This document shows, piece by piece, positions 1-10,798 of a stretch of 64,000 nucleotides of DNA; positions within the stretch are counted from its first letter, which is position 1, and each line of letters begins with the position of its first letter. The translations under genes and the position numbers were made by a program. Below the pieces are notes generated by a model that saw only the letters and a program-made list of their open reading frames with translations, did no database searches and was not told where the DNA came from. The stretch is from the NCBI GenBank assembly GCA_012064385.1, contig QRDG01000415.1:2841931-2905930 (forward strand), written 5' to 3'. This DNA is from Puccinellia tenuiflora (Eukaryota > Streptophyta > Magnoliopsida > Poales > Poaceae).

Positions 1-1560
1 CGGAAAAAGAGAAACATCGCACAGATTCTCTGCTAAAGTTGCAATGCTAAATAAAAAGGCAATTTGTTTGGCCTCTCCCGACCTTGTCCTTGTCATATAC
101 CCTTGCCTTTCCTGAACCTCGTCCTTGTAAGATCTTCCGCCTCTCACTCGTACACAAAATAAGCCAAAATAGGTGTCCTGTTGGAAGCAGCAAACATGCA
201 TCCACCGTGAACAGAATAAGACATGTGCAAGAAATGATGTAGTACCCAAGAGACAGTAAATGCTGCATGGTTTTAGAGTTTTGTAACTTTACCAAACATT
301 TGGTGGGCAAACATTAAGCAAGAAAGTGATATTCATCCCAAAAGTAAAAGGAACAAATCTTTCCGTATATTTTCCCCAAGCATAGATCGCTCGAGTCAAC
401 ATCATCCTAAAGCCAGTGTTCTTTCCGTATATCTTCCCCAAGCATAAATCACTCAAGTCAAAATAACCCTAAAGCCAGTGTTCTACACACAATCTACGTC
501 AAATCTCCATTATCCTAACGTTTTTTCAAGAAAAACATGACAGTTAAATCAAGTTAGAGAAACAGTGTTCGAAAGCTCGCATGTGTTTATTAATCAAATA
601 CATAAAACCAGGTTGCTTTCGAAATTAGATCGATCATGGATGCCACCATAAGGAAATGGGGGAGGGAGGCACTAGAGGAGGGCACTTTCATCATGGAGGT
701 GTTTGCATGCTTGAGGGAATGCACTGTGCTTTCGAGAAATGCTTGCCTTTTCTGTTCCCTCTTCCAATCAAGAAGAGTAGGGGCCTGGACTGTGTTTGCC
801 TAGCCCAGTAGCCTATCTTTGGAGGATGATGGTGGATTGGTGGTGGACAACAAGGAAGGAACAACACCTTCCTATCCACTGCTAGGTAGGAGAGCAACTA
901 CAACTGCGGCACCTGGATTTTTCTAAGCAACCCCACACGCTTTTGTAACGAAAAGCAGAAGTGAGACTGAACTTTGGTGGATGGTGCTCACAACCTTGTG
1001 CCACTGCTAGCCTGCTACTGTGCTACACAAAGTAATCACGTCCCCTACTGTTAGGGGCTTGCTTTGCTGCTGACGAGAAAAATCGTCTGAAGATAAAAAA
1101 AAAACTTTGTGAATTTCTGTCAAGGATCTCCTGGGGACACGCAATGTTCTTTCTGTTCATCTAGAAGGTGTTTTCTTTTGAGTTTTAAAATCTGGTATAC
1201 TGTTTCCTGTGAAATTCTGTTTTCCAAACAGTCATGGTAGATCCCCTTGAGACGCCTCCCAGTGTTCACTCCCTATCATGAATCGACCATACTAATATGG
1301 TTTTGAAGATTGAAAAATATATATGAAACGTGGCATTCATTATTCTACAAAAAGATAAAATCCATATTGTTTTGCCAGACATTATGTGGGTTTTATTCAT
1401 GTTTGGAATAAGCCACCGGTTGCTGGCTACACAGAGCATGATTAAAGTCAGGGGTTTAACAGCATGCAGCCCTCAATGTTCTTCGCTAACTAGAAATGTC
1501 AATAGCACAATGGCTAAAATGCAGTTCAAAACATTACAGAAGGTCTACCATTTCATCTTA
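1..1560. other. intergenic, no recognisable gene
   Basis: AT-rich sequence downstream of RPS21. I see no ORF with gene-like composition and no transposon end that I can define. The only clear structure is a 62-bp tandem duplication listed separately. The part nearest 1560-1773 may include the RPS21 3'UTR, but I could not place a polyadenylation site. Confidence 0.5.
359..482. repeat. 62-bp tandem duplication, two copies
   Basis: Copy 1 (359-420) and copy 2 (421-482) both start with ctttccgtat and end in agccagtgtt or agccagtg. They differ at several positions, so the duplication is not recent. No coding role is visible. Confidence 0.8.
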
Positions 1561-1773
1561 GAAACATAGACACGTGGTAAGCAAAGGTACCCAAAAAATG
1601 ATTAATTCTTCAATTAATGTTTCCACAAGTTTTAGGTCCAGTCCACGGCTTTATCATAGCCAACATGGACCATTAGTGGCAAGGCATAAACAACCATAAC
1701 AAATTCCTCAAATAAGGTTCAACACGGCTTAATAAATATCTCTATTCTAGCAAAATCTTCACGCGTAACTCAT

Positions 1774-2728
1774 TTACTGCTTGATCTCAGATCTCTTCTG
1801 CTGCCAGAGCCTGTCCAAAGCACCATCCGCATCACCCTGCAAGCCAGATGGGATAAGAACCAATGACAAAGTTGCAGCAGGACCAGTAGAAAAGGAGAAC
1901 ATTCTAGAGTATCCATGTTACAAATACTCATTCACAACCGGTCAAAAGTATATCTGAATATGTAACTCAGAAATAACAGGGTTAATCTAGACATCATAAT
2001 TTTGAAATGCTACAAGTAATTGGTGTTGGTTCTGGATATTCTCAAACTGTGTCATATATGATGTACAAGTACGACTGCAGATAAAAGAAGCTTGAATAAA
2101 TAAATAAACCTTCAATTTGTGTTGCTAAGCAGAGTAACTGATATCGTAACAAAAATATACGTAAACTATTGCTGCTACTGTAATTTAGCTAAAATTAGCT
2201 AACAGAGTAACTGGTTTCACCCATGCAAAGGATATTTTAAGAAACTGATACCACACACATCAAGCCATCACAGGAACGGAGGAACCACAAGCATGTCACT
2301 ATCACGATCAACATTATTCTGATCAGCTAGACGGAAAAAATAAAATAAACAGAAATCCCACACAAGAACAATCAGAACTTAAGAACACAGAACATCTGGA
2401 TCCTTCACACAGTGTGCTTGAAAACACAAACAGATGGTGTGTCAGGATAACAGTGGTAAAGCACCTGGCCACGGACGAAACCAGAGAGGGCAAACGTGGT
2501 GAAACGGCCATCATACAGTCCATTCTCATCCACATGACCGATGTTGATCTGGACAGAAGCATGGTCCTTGGCAGTTATGATCCTGTTTGTCGCAGAGCTG
2601 CAGGAACCAATACAAAGCAAGAATATGTGAGAAAGGGTTACCGTTGCGGTATTTCACCAAGAACGCAACAATACGTACCACTTCCTGGGGACATAGAGGT
2701 CGACCATCTTACCCTCCTCGTTCTCCAT
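1774..2728 (-). CDS. RPS21: 40S ribosomal protein S21 (eS21), three coding exons
   Basis: Structural protein of the small cytosolic ribosomal subunit. Coding exons read on the minus strand are 2728-2679 (50 nt), 2597-2465 (133 nt) and 1836-1774 (63 nt, stop TAA). They join in frame to 81 residues, against about 82 for plant eS21. Exon 1 gives MENEEGKMVDLYVPRK. Exon 2 carries the diagnostic stretches CSATNRIITAKDHASVQINI and GHVDENGLYDGRFTTFALSG. Exon 3 ends in ALDRLWQQKRSEIKQ. Every junction obeys GT-AG (donors GTACGT and GTGCTT; acceptors TGCAG and TTGCAG). The start is the first ATG after a 5'UTR acceptor (CTCCAG at about 2737-2742). A leading 5'UTR exon probably ends at 3725 (donor GAG/GTATGT), which makes intron 1 about 990 bp. 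The intact frame and splice sites indicate a functional gene. Identification by family sequence is near certain. Confidence 0.96.
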
Positions 2729-2856
2729 GGTGACAACTGGAGAGATGCAGGAACACAACTGCAGGTCATCATAGAAACACATTCATATTTGGGAGCAAAA
2801 CTAACGACAAAGGCATCAGCTACAATTTTACATTAAAATTAAACGGTTTTGCTACT

Positions 2857-3205
2857 TCTCACTAGAGTGAGAATTAAGTTAGAGCTCACTCAACTCTAAA
2901 ATCGTCAGATTTGCATATTGTGATTCGCACAGCCTTTGAGGTATATATGGCTGCAACTGAGATTTTTCTATTTGCACATGGTTGCACATAAGTTGCAACT
3001 GATATTTTTCCAGTCGCAGCTAGGTTACACATGAGTTGCAACTCATATTTTCTCAGTTACACATGAGTTGCAACTGAGTTTCTCCAGTTGCACATAAGCT
3101 GTAACCAAAATTTTCCCAGTTACACATGAGTTGCAACTAAAATTAGGTGACATCATCTAGGTGAGAACTAAATTATTTCTCACTCGATTGAGTGCTAGTC
3201 GCTCC
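2857..3205. mobile_element. MITE-like inverted-repeat element in RPS21 intron 1
   Basis: About 35-bp imperfect inverted repeats (near 2860-2900 and 3150-3200, both containing gtgaga...ctcact motifs) flank an interior made of degenerate reiterations of agttgcaactga and cagttgcacatgagttgc (2945-3135). It lies wholly inside the long first intron. A similar reiterated interior occurs at 20255-20580. Superfamily is uncertain; Mutator-like is a guess from the long degenerate termini. Confidence 0.5.
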
Positions 3206-3724
3206 CAAAATTAAATGAATAATACCCATCAAAATCTATCCAAGCAATCCCCAACTAAAACCAGTTACGCTAGCGAAGTAGTTATGATAATAAGATCAAC
3301 GATCGTCTCAGAAAAAAAAGAAAGATCAAACATCCACTGATTCACACGTATTAAATGAATCCAACCCAGAGGTAACACTATCACTAAACAATAATCTAGC
3401 AATTTAGCTTCCTACAAAGGTCTAGCAATTACAGAACTAAAATTCATCTCTCTTCTATCGCATCCTCTAGGAGTCTGGGGATCGAATCGAACGGGAGGAA
3501 ATCCGCAGCAGCTAAACCATGCAATCACGAACAAATAATTCTAACCGATTTTTGACCGTATACAAGTAGAACTCGAATTTTACAGGGTCAACCAAACCAT
3601 CCCCAGATACATGATTCGTGGATAAACTCGGTGGGAAACTGACGTGCAGCTGGCACGGGGAGAGATTATCCGTATAAACAGTGGGATGGATTTGGGGAGG
3701 GTGGAATCGCGACGTACGACATAC

Positions 3725-3800
3725 CTCGGTTGAAGGAGGAAACGGGTGCTGCGGCGGCGACGGCGGTGGCGCGGTGGTGGGCAGAGATGGGGGGTCGCAC
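3725..3800 (-). other. probable RPS21 leader (5'UTR) exon
   Basis: GC-rich segment read on the minus strand, rich in CCGCC and GCCGTC triplets and ending in a consensus donor (CCGAG/GTATGT, donor G at 3724). Its 5' limit is not visible from sequence; the promoter motifs begin at about 3831. An intron in the 5'UTR just before the ATG is common in plant ribosomal protein genes. Confidence 0.6.
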
Positions 3801-3830
3801 GGTGGCCGGATTTGGATTTAATACCCGCAT

Positions 3831-3899
3831 AAACCCTAGGCCTTATTTTCTGGATTCGAATGCAGTTATCAACTGGGCCTTCTTTAAGGCCATTGGGCC
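3831..3899 (-). promoter_or_regulatory. RPS21 promoter: telo-box and two Site II elements
   Basis: A telo-box (aaaccctag, 3831-3839) lies just upstream of the predicted leader exon. Two Site II motifs (tgggcc at 3874-3879 and 3894-3899) lie 35-60 bp further upstream. This pairing is the known hallmark of plant ribosomal-protein promoters, where TCP factors bind Site II and telo-box binding proteins act with them. Its position supports the transcription start near 3800 on the minus strand. Confidence 0.75.
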
Positions 3900-3959
3900 T
3901 TTCTTCTCTCGCCAAAACGAGACATTGAATTTTTTTCCACTTAATTCTCAAAAAAAAAA

Positions 3960-4900
3960 AAATCACTTTGCAGTTGCCCGAATGTGCTGTGCTGAATTTA
4001 TTTTATGATTATTTTCTAATGTAAAAAAATAGTAGCCACGAAAATGCTGGAAGTTTGCCGTCCAAGTTGGATAAAATAGATATTATAATCCAACTCAACG
4101 CCAAACATAGTCTTCACACATTCTCGCCAGATTTTGTCGGTCTAAAACTGGTTCGACCTAGTCAATAACTATATAAAAAAAATCAAATACTACAACGCGT
4201 TGGATGCAAGTAAACCACTTCTAGATTTCTTGAGGATGAGTACTCCCACTACTAAGGTGGTATTGATATAATCACATAAGTGGAGCAATGATCATCAAAA
4301 TTACAAACTACTTCCTGCGTTGCACACATCAAGAAACAATTCCATGATGCATGGTCGATAAGGAGAGGTAAAATAGTTCAACAAACCAATTGATTCGATG
4401 GTTAATTACCATAAGACTGATTGCAATGCACAAGGGAGTACGAGCCATCGCGGACAAAACTCCGCGGGAATAGTTGGATGTCGTCGCACACAGAGCCTGC
4501 CTCTCACGAGCAACTGTCGTAACCATGTCGCTCGATACAACTTCGACTTCACCGTCACGCTTCCAAAGTACACTACACAGAGAAAACCAACTAGTGGAGG
4601 TTGCCAGACTTGTAGAATCTGGCATCAACCAGCTCCCTGCTTTAACATTCTGTTAACACGAATATTTATCCATTTTACATGTTCTACTGCTTATGAGTAC
4701 AGAGGAGGTTAAATATGGGTAGAGAAATTTGTGGTCCAATTGTCATTTGGCACACATAGGAGGACATAGTCTCATATCTACAGCTGTGGTTTTTCTTTTT
4801 GAAGTGTCCATCCAGCTGTGAAGGTGGTAGTGGAGCCCCAGTCGGCCTGAAAGTCAAACAGCAGAGTGGGCGCCCACACCCGTCAATCTCTCCCCGCGTA
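3960..4900. other. intergenic between RPS21 and RALF promoters
   Basis: No recognisable gene or transposon terminus. The two genes are divergent here (RPS21 minus, RALF plus), so the stretch probably holds both upstream regions. Short ORFs are present but have no family signature. Confidence 0.5.
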
Positions 4901-5040
4901 GTTTGTTGTTTAAAAACCCGCGCGCCCCTTGGCTCCAAACCTCCCACAGTCCCACGGCCGTTCTCCCCACCCATCTTCTCACAGAGCATAAGCGCTCCCC
5001 GCACGTCGAGCTCAATCCCGCAGCTAGCAAGCTACCAACA

Positions 5041-5358
5041 ATGGCACGGCGCGCTCAGGCTCTCCTCCTCCTGGCCGCGGTCTTCTTCGCCGTCGCCGCA
5101 GCGGCGCCGGCCCACGGCGAGTACATCGAGCTCGGCTCGAGGCGGTGGCTGGAGGACCTGGTCGCCGAGGGACCCGCCGAAGGACCCACCGCGGCCGTCT
5201 CCGGCCTCGAGAACATGGGGTACATCAGCTACGGCGCCCTGTCCGCCGGCACCACGCCCTGCTCGGTGCTCGGCGCGTCCTACTACAACTGCCGCCCCGG
5301 CGCGGAGGCCAACCCCTACACTCGCGGCTGCTCCGCCATCACCATGTGCCGCGGCTGA
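5041..5358 (+). CDS. RALF (rapid alkalinization factor) peptide precursor
   Basis: Intronless 105-residue precursor of a secreted cysteine-rich hormone. In the known family the mature peptide acts in the apoplast through FERONIA-type CrRLK1L receptor kinases with LORELEI-like co-receptors, raising extracellular pH and tuning cell expansion. Visible parts in order: a hydrophobic signal peptide (residues 1 to about 26, ending near PAHG); a pro-region with RRWL at 34-37, which fits the RRxL site cut by the subtilase S1P; then the mature domain, which opens with YISY at 61-64 (the receptor-contact motif) and holds four cysteines at 74, 84, 97 and 103 (family pattern two disulfides), plus YYNC and NPYTRGCS. 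The C-terminus stops at MCRG, slightly shorter than RALFs ending in RR or RS. Start chosen because it gives the signal peptide directly; longer upstream reading is GC-rich leader. A TATA-like tttaaaaac lies at about 4909. Its 3' neighbour was once the convergent peptide gene now at 11372-11621. Confidence 0.95.
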   Translation: MARRAQALLLLAAVFFAVAAAAPAHGEYIELGSRRWLEDLVAEGPAEGPTAAVSGLENMGYISYGALSAGTTPCSVLGASYYNCRPGAEANPYTRGCSAITMCRG

Positions 5359-5564
5359 TCGACGGCCGGCCCCGTCGCGTCGCCGCTTGCTATCCTTTCG
5401 GCGTTTCCTTGATCCGAGGGATTGAATTTCTCCCTGTTGCCATACATATCTTTATTTTTCCTGTAATTCTTTGCTGCCGTTGACTCCCGGTTTGTGTGTT
5501 AATTAAGATGTGATATACATGTACTATGAGACATATGAACATTGCCTGAGCGATCGAGTATGCA

Positions 5565-5569
5565 TGCGT
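5565..5569. repeat. left target-site duplication of Copia element
   Basis: TGCGT, repeated at 11367-11371 immediately outside the right LTR. The 5-bp length is typical of LTR retrotransposon integration. Confidence 0.95.
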
Positions 5570-6138
5570 TGTAAGAATTCCAGCACGTATTTGTCTAACC
5601 CTTGTTCCTCGATCCTTTTCCGTGGTGCCGCTCGCAATGATCAATTGAGGCCAAGGGTTAGGGACTATTTATACAGTGCTAATTCCAGTTTGAATCAAAC
5701 TATTAAGTTGCAGATAAATTCCAGATGGACTGTTTAAAACCAAGACTCCTAGCTAACCAAACCAACCACGATCATTAGTAGCATACAAGGAGTCTAATTA
5801 TCTGCAAAGTCCCAATCACACACATGCGAGTTGTGTGCCGAATCAGAACTAATATTCAGATTCGCAAGCTTTATCAATTCATGGAGCCAACTCATGAACA
5901 ACTTGGTTATTCCAATATACATGTGCCCGGGCTATACATACAAAAGTATGACATATAATTCCAGTATTTAAACAATACTGTAATTCCATATATATTGTAC
6001 CGGCTTCCTCAAATAAATTCCATTTGAGTTAAGCAATATCCAATGCAAAGGTAATTTCCATATTGAGTATATTTCCAGGAGAAAATAATGTAGTATAAAC
6101 TATAATGTTGCAAGCCACGTAAATTAATATTTCCTACA
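5570..6138 (-). repeat. Copia 3' LTR (left copy)
   Basis: Direct repeat of 10799-11366. The only differences seen are one extra A in an A-run near 5735 and G versus T near 6081. Because the element reads on the minus strand this is the 3' LTR. Confidence 0.95.
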
Positions 6139-6158
6139 TCTCCCACTTGGCTAAGACA

Positions 6159-9100
6159 TTAATTCCAAACACGAAGACCCATGTCATAGACATGTTTACA
6201 GAACGTTTCCTGACTAAGAGGTTTAGTCAGTGGATCAGCCACCATGTCCACACTAGGCAAAAATTCTATACGTACTGTCTTTAGCCTATTTATAACATCA
6301 CGAATATAATGATACCTTCCCTCAATATGTTTGCTTTTGCTATGAAACTTTGGATCTTTAGAGACCTTGATCGCTGCCTGGTTATCACAGAATATGGTGA
6401 CCGGATTAGCTGCACTTTTCACAACACCTAGAGATGCAAGAAATTCCTTCAGCCAAACTCCTTCTTTCACGGCTTCAGATGCTGCAATGTACTCAGCTTC
6501 CATCGAAGACAATGCAACAGATTCCTGCTTCTTGCTTCTCCATGAGATTGCTCCTCCAGCCAGCTTAAACATGTAACCAGACGTAGACTTTCGGTCATCC
6601 AAATCTCCTTGCCAATCAGCATCAGTAAAACCCTGCAGCTGAAGATTATGACCATTAAAGCATAGGTGATAATCCATTGTTCCTTTTACATAGCGTAAAA
6701 CATTCCTCATTTGCTTCCAATGAGTTTCTCCAGGATTTATTTGATACCGACTAAGAATTCCCACGGCATAGCAAAGATCAGGTCTAGTAAATAGCATAGC
6801 ATACATCAAAGAACCCAATGCGGATGAATAAGGAATATTGCTCATAAATTTCCTTTCCTCAGGAGTTTTAGCACACATTTCCTCGCTGAGTTTAATTCCC
6901 TTTAATATAGGTACAGTAACCGGCTTGCTATCTTCCATAGAGAATTTCTTAAGTACGGCATTTAAATATGCCTTTTGGGACAGACCCAATATCCTATTTT
7001 TCCTATCTCTATGTATTTCCACTCCCAACACGTAGGAAGCTTCCCCCATATCCTTCATGTCAAATTTCGATGACAGCCATGATTTGACTTTCAATAGGGT
7101 TTCAAAATCATTTGATGCAATAAGAATGTCATCAACATAAAGAGATAAGAGAACAAACTTATTTCCTTCTATTTTAGAGTATATACAGTGGTCACCTTCC
7201 GTCATTGAAAAACCATATGACGTGATGGCATTATCAAATAATAAATACCATTGCCGCGAGGCTTGCTTAAGGCCATATATTGATCTATTTAACTTACAGA
7301 CCATCCCTTCACTTCCCTTTTCAACAAAACCATCTGGTTGGCTCATATATATTTCCTCGTCTAGAGTTCCATTTAAAAATGCTGTCTTTACATCCATTTG
7401 ATGCAATTCCAGATCATAATATGCGGATAAGGCACTAATGATCCGTATAGATGTAAATTTAGCAACAGGAGAAAAGGTTTCCACAAAATCAATTCCTTCC
7501 TTTTGTGTGAAGCCCTTAGCAACAAGCCTAGCTTTGTATTTCTCTACATGACCAGATGCATTTAATTTCCTCTTAAAAATCCACTTAGAACCTACAGCTT
7601 TTCGATTGTTTGGTAAAGGAACTAATTCCCAAACTTTGTTCTTTTTCATAGAGTTCAATTCCTCTAGCATTGATTCCATCCAGAGTCGAGATTCCGAACT
7701 AGCTAAGGCAGCTTTGACAGATTTTGGCTCTTCCTCTAAGTTTACTTTAGAGTGCACTTCCCCCAAGAAAACATAATAATCATCTAAATAAGAAGGCGCT
7801 TGAGTATTCCTCCCACTTCTCCTAGGCATGCTAGTTGAAGTAGAGTTTTCCTCCATGTTAACATCTTCATTTTCCTGAACTGGGATTTCAGTGTTTGGTT
7901 CTCCATTAATTTCAGGTTGAACAAGAAGTTCCACTCTAGCACGTTTGGCACGGCGTGGTGTGTCTTGATCTAAAAACACAGCGTCACCACTTTCAATTAA
8001 TCTTTTCTTTTCTGGATCATAAAATCGATAACCATTGGAGCCTGATGCATAACCAATAAAAATTCCCTGGGTGCTTTTCGGCTGTAGTTTGGTGCGCAAT
8101 TGACTAGGCACTCTAATTTGAGCATTACAGCCCCAAACTGCTAAGTTGCGTAAAGAAGGTTTCCTATCTTTCCAAAGCTCATAGGGAGTTAATTCTACTG
8201 CCTTTGATGGAGAATGATTTAATAAATACACAGCAGTATGTAAGGCTTCCCCCCAAAATGATAGTGGCAAATCAGAGTAGGCCATCATTGACCTTACCAT
8301 GTCCATTAACGTCCTATTCCTTCTTTCCGCCACTCCATTCTGTTGTGGTGTATATGGCAAGGTATAGTGATGGACAATTCCATGTTCTTTACAGAAACCA
8401 TCTAATATTCCTGACGTGTATTCTCCTCCACGGTCAGTTCTAAGAATCTTTATCTTCTTGTTTAATTGATTTTCCACTTCCGCTTTGTACATCTTAAAAG
8501 CATCAAAACCCTCTGATTTGTGTTTGAGTAGATACACATACCCATATCTTGAGTAATCATCTATGAAAGTAATAAAATAAACTTTCTGCCCTCCCAAAGT
8601 GGGTGTGGAAAATTCCCCACAAATATCAGAGTGAACAATTGCTAATGGTTCTTTTGACCTATTGGCTTTAGGGAATGGTGATCTGGTCATCTTTCCCATA
8701 ACACAAGCTTCACAAATTTCATAATCCTCCCACTTAAAGTTCAAAATTCCTGAACTAATAAGTCTCTTGATCCTATTTTTAGATATGTGACCGAGACACA
8801 AGTGCCAAAGGTATGATTCAGAGCAGTTATTTTGACCATTAACATTCCTCACAATGGAGTTATCTTCACCAAGTAAACAATCATCTTGTAAAACATCTTT
8901 TAGGAAATATAGACCATCGTTCCTAGGCCCAGAATGCACTAGTTGTCCATCTAATAAAATTTTAACCTTTGCATCTCCAAAAAGTACTTTATATCCAACA
9001 GATTCTATTCTTGATACAGAAATCAGGTTCCTTCTCATGTTGGGTGAATATAAGGCATTTTCCAATACTAGTTTCCCTCCATTAGGGAGGTTAAGAACAT

Positions 9101-9209
9101 AGTTTCCAATTCCAAGTATGTCAGCCTTGACATTTGTTCCTAAATAGACATGTCGTGTTCCCCTTGGAATTGTTTTAAGTGATGAAAAAAAAGCTATGTT
9201 CCTTAGCAA
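6159..9209 (-). CDS. Copia pol: integrase, reverse transcriptase, RNase H
   Basis: Open frame of 1016 codons without a natural ATG at its 5' end (it opens on TTG), as expected if it is the continuation of the upstream gag-protease frame. It holds a GAG-pre-integrase zinc site (H136, H141, C166, C169); the integrase core with D195, D259 and E295, a DD35E spacing; the GKxR-like Copia region; reverse transcriptase with RLVAKGFTQ and the catalytic YVDD at 691-694; and RNase H with DADW, STSGY and SMEAEY. No internal stop is present. The frame reaches almost to the left LTR. It converts element RNA to DNA and integrates it. The frame joint at 9185-9192 is broken (see finding), so as assembled pol could be made only with a +1 shift. 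Confidence 0.95.
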   Translation of the reverse strand: MLRNIAFFSSLKTIPRGTRHVYLGTNVKADILGIGNYVLNLPNGGKLVLENALYSPNMRRNLISVSRIESVGYKVLFGDAKVKILLDGQLVHSGPRNDGLYFLKDVLQDDCLLGEDNSIVRNVNGQNNCSESYLWHLCLGHISKNRIKRLISSGILNFKWEDYEICEACVMGKMTRSPFPKANRSKEPLAIVHSDICGEFSTPTLGGQKVYFITFIDDYSRYGYVYLLKHKSEGFDAFKMYKAEVENQLNKKIKILRTDRGGEYTSGILDGFCKEHGIVHHYTLPYTPQQNGVAERRNRTLMDMVRSMMAYSDLPLSFWGEALHTAVYLLNHSPSKAVELTPYELWKDRKPSLRNLAVWGCNAQIRVPSQLRTKLQPKSTQGIFIGYASGSNGYRFYDPEKKRLIESGDAVFLDQDTPRRAKRARVELLVQPEINGEPNTEIPVQENEDVNMEENSTSTSMPRRSGRNTQAPSYLDDYYVFLGEVHSKVNLEEEPKSVKAALASSESRLWMESMLEELNSMKKNKVWELVPLPNNRKAVGSKWIFKRKLNASGHVEKYKARLVAKGFTQKEGIDFVETFSPVAKFTSIRIISALSAYYDLELHQMDVKTAFLNGTLDEEIYMSQPDGFVEKGSEGMVCKLNRSIYGLKQASRQWYLLFDNAITSYGFSMTEGDHCIYSKIEGNKFVLLSLYVDDILIASNDFETLLKVKSWLSSKFDMKDMGEASYVLGVEIHRDRKNRILGLSQKAYLNAVLKKFSMEDSKPVTVPILKGIKLSEEMCAKTPEERKFMSNIPYSSALGSLMYAMLFTRPDLCYAVGILSRYQINPGETHWKQMRNVLRYVKGTMDYHLCFNGHNLQLQGFTDADWQGDLDDRKSTSGYMFKLAGGAISWRSKKQESVALSSMEAEYIAASEAVKEGVWLKEFLASLGVVKSAANPVTIFCDNQAAIKVSKDPKFHSKSKHIEGRYHYIRDVINRLKTVRIEFLPSVDMVADPLTKPLSQETFCKHVYDMGLRVWN

Positions 9210-10230
9210 TGTGCGCCGTAGATCCAGAATCTACTACCCAACTATTACGAAAAGTAGTTGTAAATAAAGACTCGGTGCAAACGTAAACATCATGTATACC
9301 TTCAGGGGATTGATTCCCCTTGCGGCTATCCCCTTTGTTGTTGGTTTTCTTGTTGTCAACGTTCTTCCTCCTCTTGGGACAATCTGCCCTGAAGTGGCCA
9401 GAATTTCCACAATTATGGCACTTGTAGTTCTGAGAGGACTTGTTGAAGCTGTTGTTGTTGTTGTTCCGCTGGTCCTTATCCTTCCTATCATCTCTCTTAT
9501 AATTTATTTTGTCCCTTAGGTCTTGCCCAAATTTTCTTTTCTGCCAATTCCTTTTATTCCCATTGTTTCGGTACTCACCAAGGTGCAGCTCTGTATTTGA
9601 AGAGCTCCTCTCTTTCCCATTGTTGAGCTTCCTGTCTTCCTCCATCAGCAAGTGTTGCCTTAAATTCCTCATATTGAGTGTACGCTCAGAATGGCAAAAG
9701 GAAGTTTTAAATTGCTCCCAAGATGATGGCAGCGAATTCAGAACTACCATAACTTGGACTTCTTCTTGGAAGGGATACCCAGCAGCTTTCAGTTCCTCGA
9801 CCAAGACAACAAGCTTGTTCAAGTGTTCATTGACAGATTTGTCACCCATCCTAGAATTAAGAAATCTGTTCACAAGGCTCAATACTTTCATGGGAGAAAC
9901 CTCTCCAAAATCTTGTTCCAGCCTGTGCATGATGCCGCAAGCTGTGTCTTCAGTTTCATATTCAGCAGCTAATGAATCTGACATTGAACCCAACATGAAA
10001 ACCCTAGCATTCTTGTTATCCTTGGTCCACTGTTTATATTCCTCCAAGTATTCACGCTTCTCTTCATCTGTAGCATCCTCTGCTGGCTGGTTTGGTGCAG
10101 GAGTTTCAACAACATAATCGATGTTTTCCGAAGTAAGCAAATAAATCAACTTCCTCTTCCAAACTGTGAAATTGTTTCCATCCAGTTTGTATGCACGCAT
10201 CAACTCAGCAAACACAGCATTGGAGGCCAT
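9175..10230 (-). CDS. Copia gag plus start of protease
   Basis: 351-residue frame starting at a clear ATG (10230). The N-terminal part is the Gag UBN2-type capsid region (LDGNNFTVWKRKL and related). A basic, Asn-rich stretch follows, then a CCHC zinc knuckle (C271, C274, H279, C284), then the aspartic protease active-site segment WVVDSGSTAHI (catalytic Asp 334). The frame ends 17 codons later at a TAA just past an eight-base homopolymer, so protease is cut off after its first motif. Gag packages element RNA into virus-like particles. The sequence otherwise looks intact. Confidence 0.93.
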   Translation of the reverse strand: MASNAVFAELMRAYKLDGNNFTVWKRKLIYLLTSENIDYVVETPAPNQPAEDATDEEKREYLEEYKQWTKDNKNARVFMLGSMSDSLAAEYETEDTACGIMHRLEQDFGEVSPMKVLSLVNRFLNSRMGDKSVNEHLNKLVVLVEELKAAGYPFQEEVQVMVVLNSLPSSWEQFKTSFCHSERTLNMRNLRQHLLMEEDRKLNNGKERSSSNTELHLGEYRNNGNKRNWQKRKFGQDLRDKINYKRDDRKDKDQRNNNNNSFNKSSQNYKCHNCGNSGHFRADCPKRRKNVDNKKTNNKGDSRKGNQSPEGIHDVYVCTESLFTTTFRNSWVVDSGSTAHIAKEHSFFFIT

Positions 10231-10798
10231 TGAGATTGAATTGCTTACACTGAAGGTGATGTCCTGTATCTTGTAGGAGTTCCGTCAAACAGGTTACGTG
10301 CAGTGCTGATGACGAGGATTTTAGCAGCCTGGGAGTTTGAAGGAGCTGCGTGAGATGTCGGTGACGATCCCACCGAGATGAAGCAGCTGAACGTTGCGTT
10401 CCTCGGAGAGATTGATCTCGGCGAGTTGAAACAAACCGGGGTGGCAGCAACGTTGCAGCAGTGCAGGAGCGGGGCGGCGCAGGAGTCGACGGCGGGCGGA
10501 GCGGGGCGGCGCTGGAGTCAACGGCCGGCGGGGAGTGGCCGTGGACAGAGTCGGCGTTGCGGCGTGGGGTCGAGTTCCTGTGCTTGGAGCAATCCGGCGA
10601 GTTTGAAGGATCGAGTCGTTTCTGTCGGCAGCGGTGTGGACGGGACAAGGCCTTCCTCTATACCGAGTTGGGCCTGTGTTGAGTAGCAGACGGAATCGGG
10701 CCGACCTTAGCTGTCCAGGATCGATGGAGAGACGGCGACTTTACGGCGATGCTTATCGCCGATCAGACGCCAATCTCGTAATTAAGCTCTGATACCAA

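Noticed and set aside
4799..5483. Overlapping long ORFs around the RALF gene
   Set aside because: Alternate-frame shadows of a GC-rich coding region; only the 5041-5358 frame has signal peptide, RRxL and cysteine pattern.
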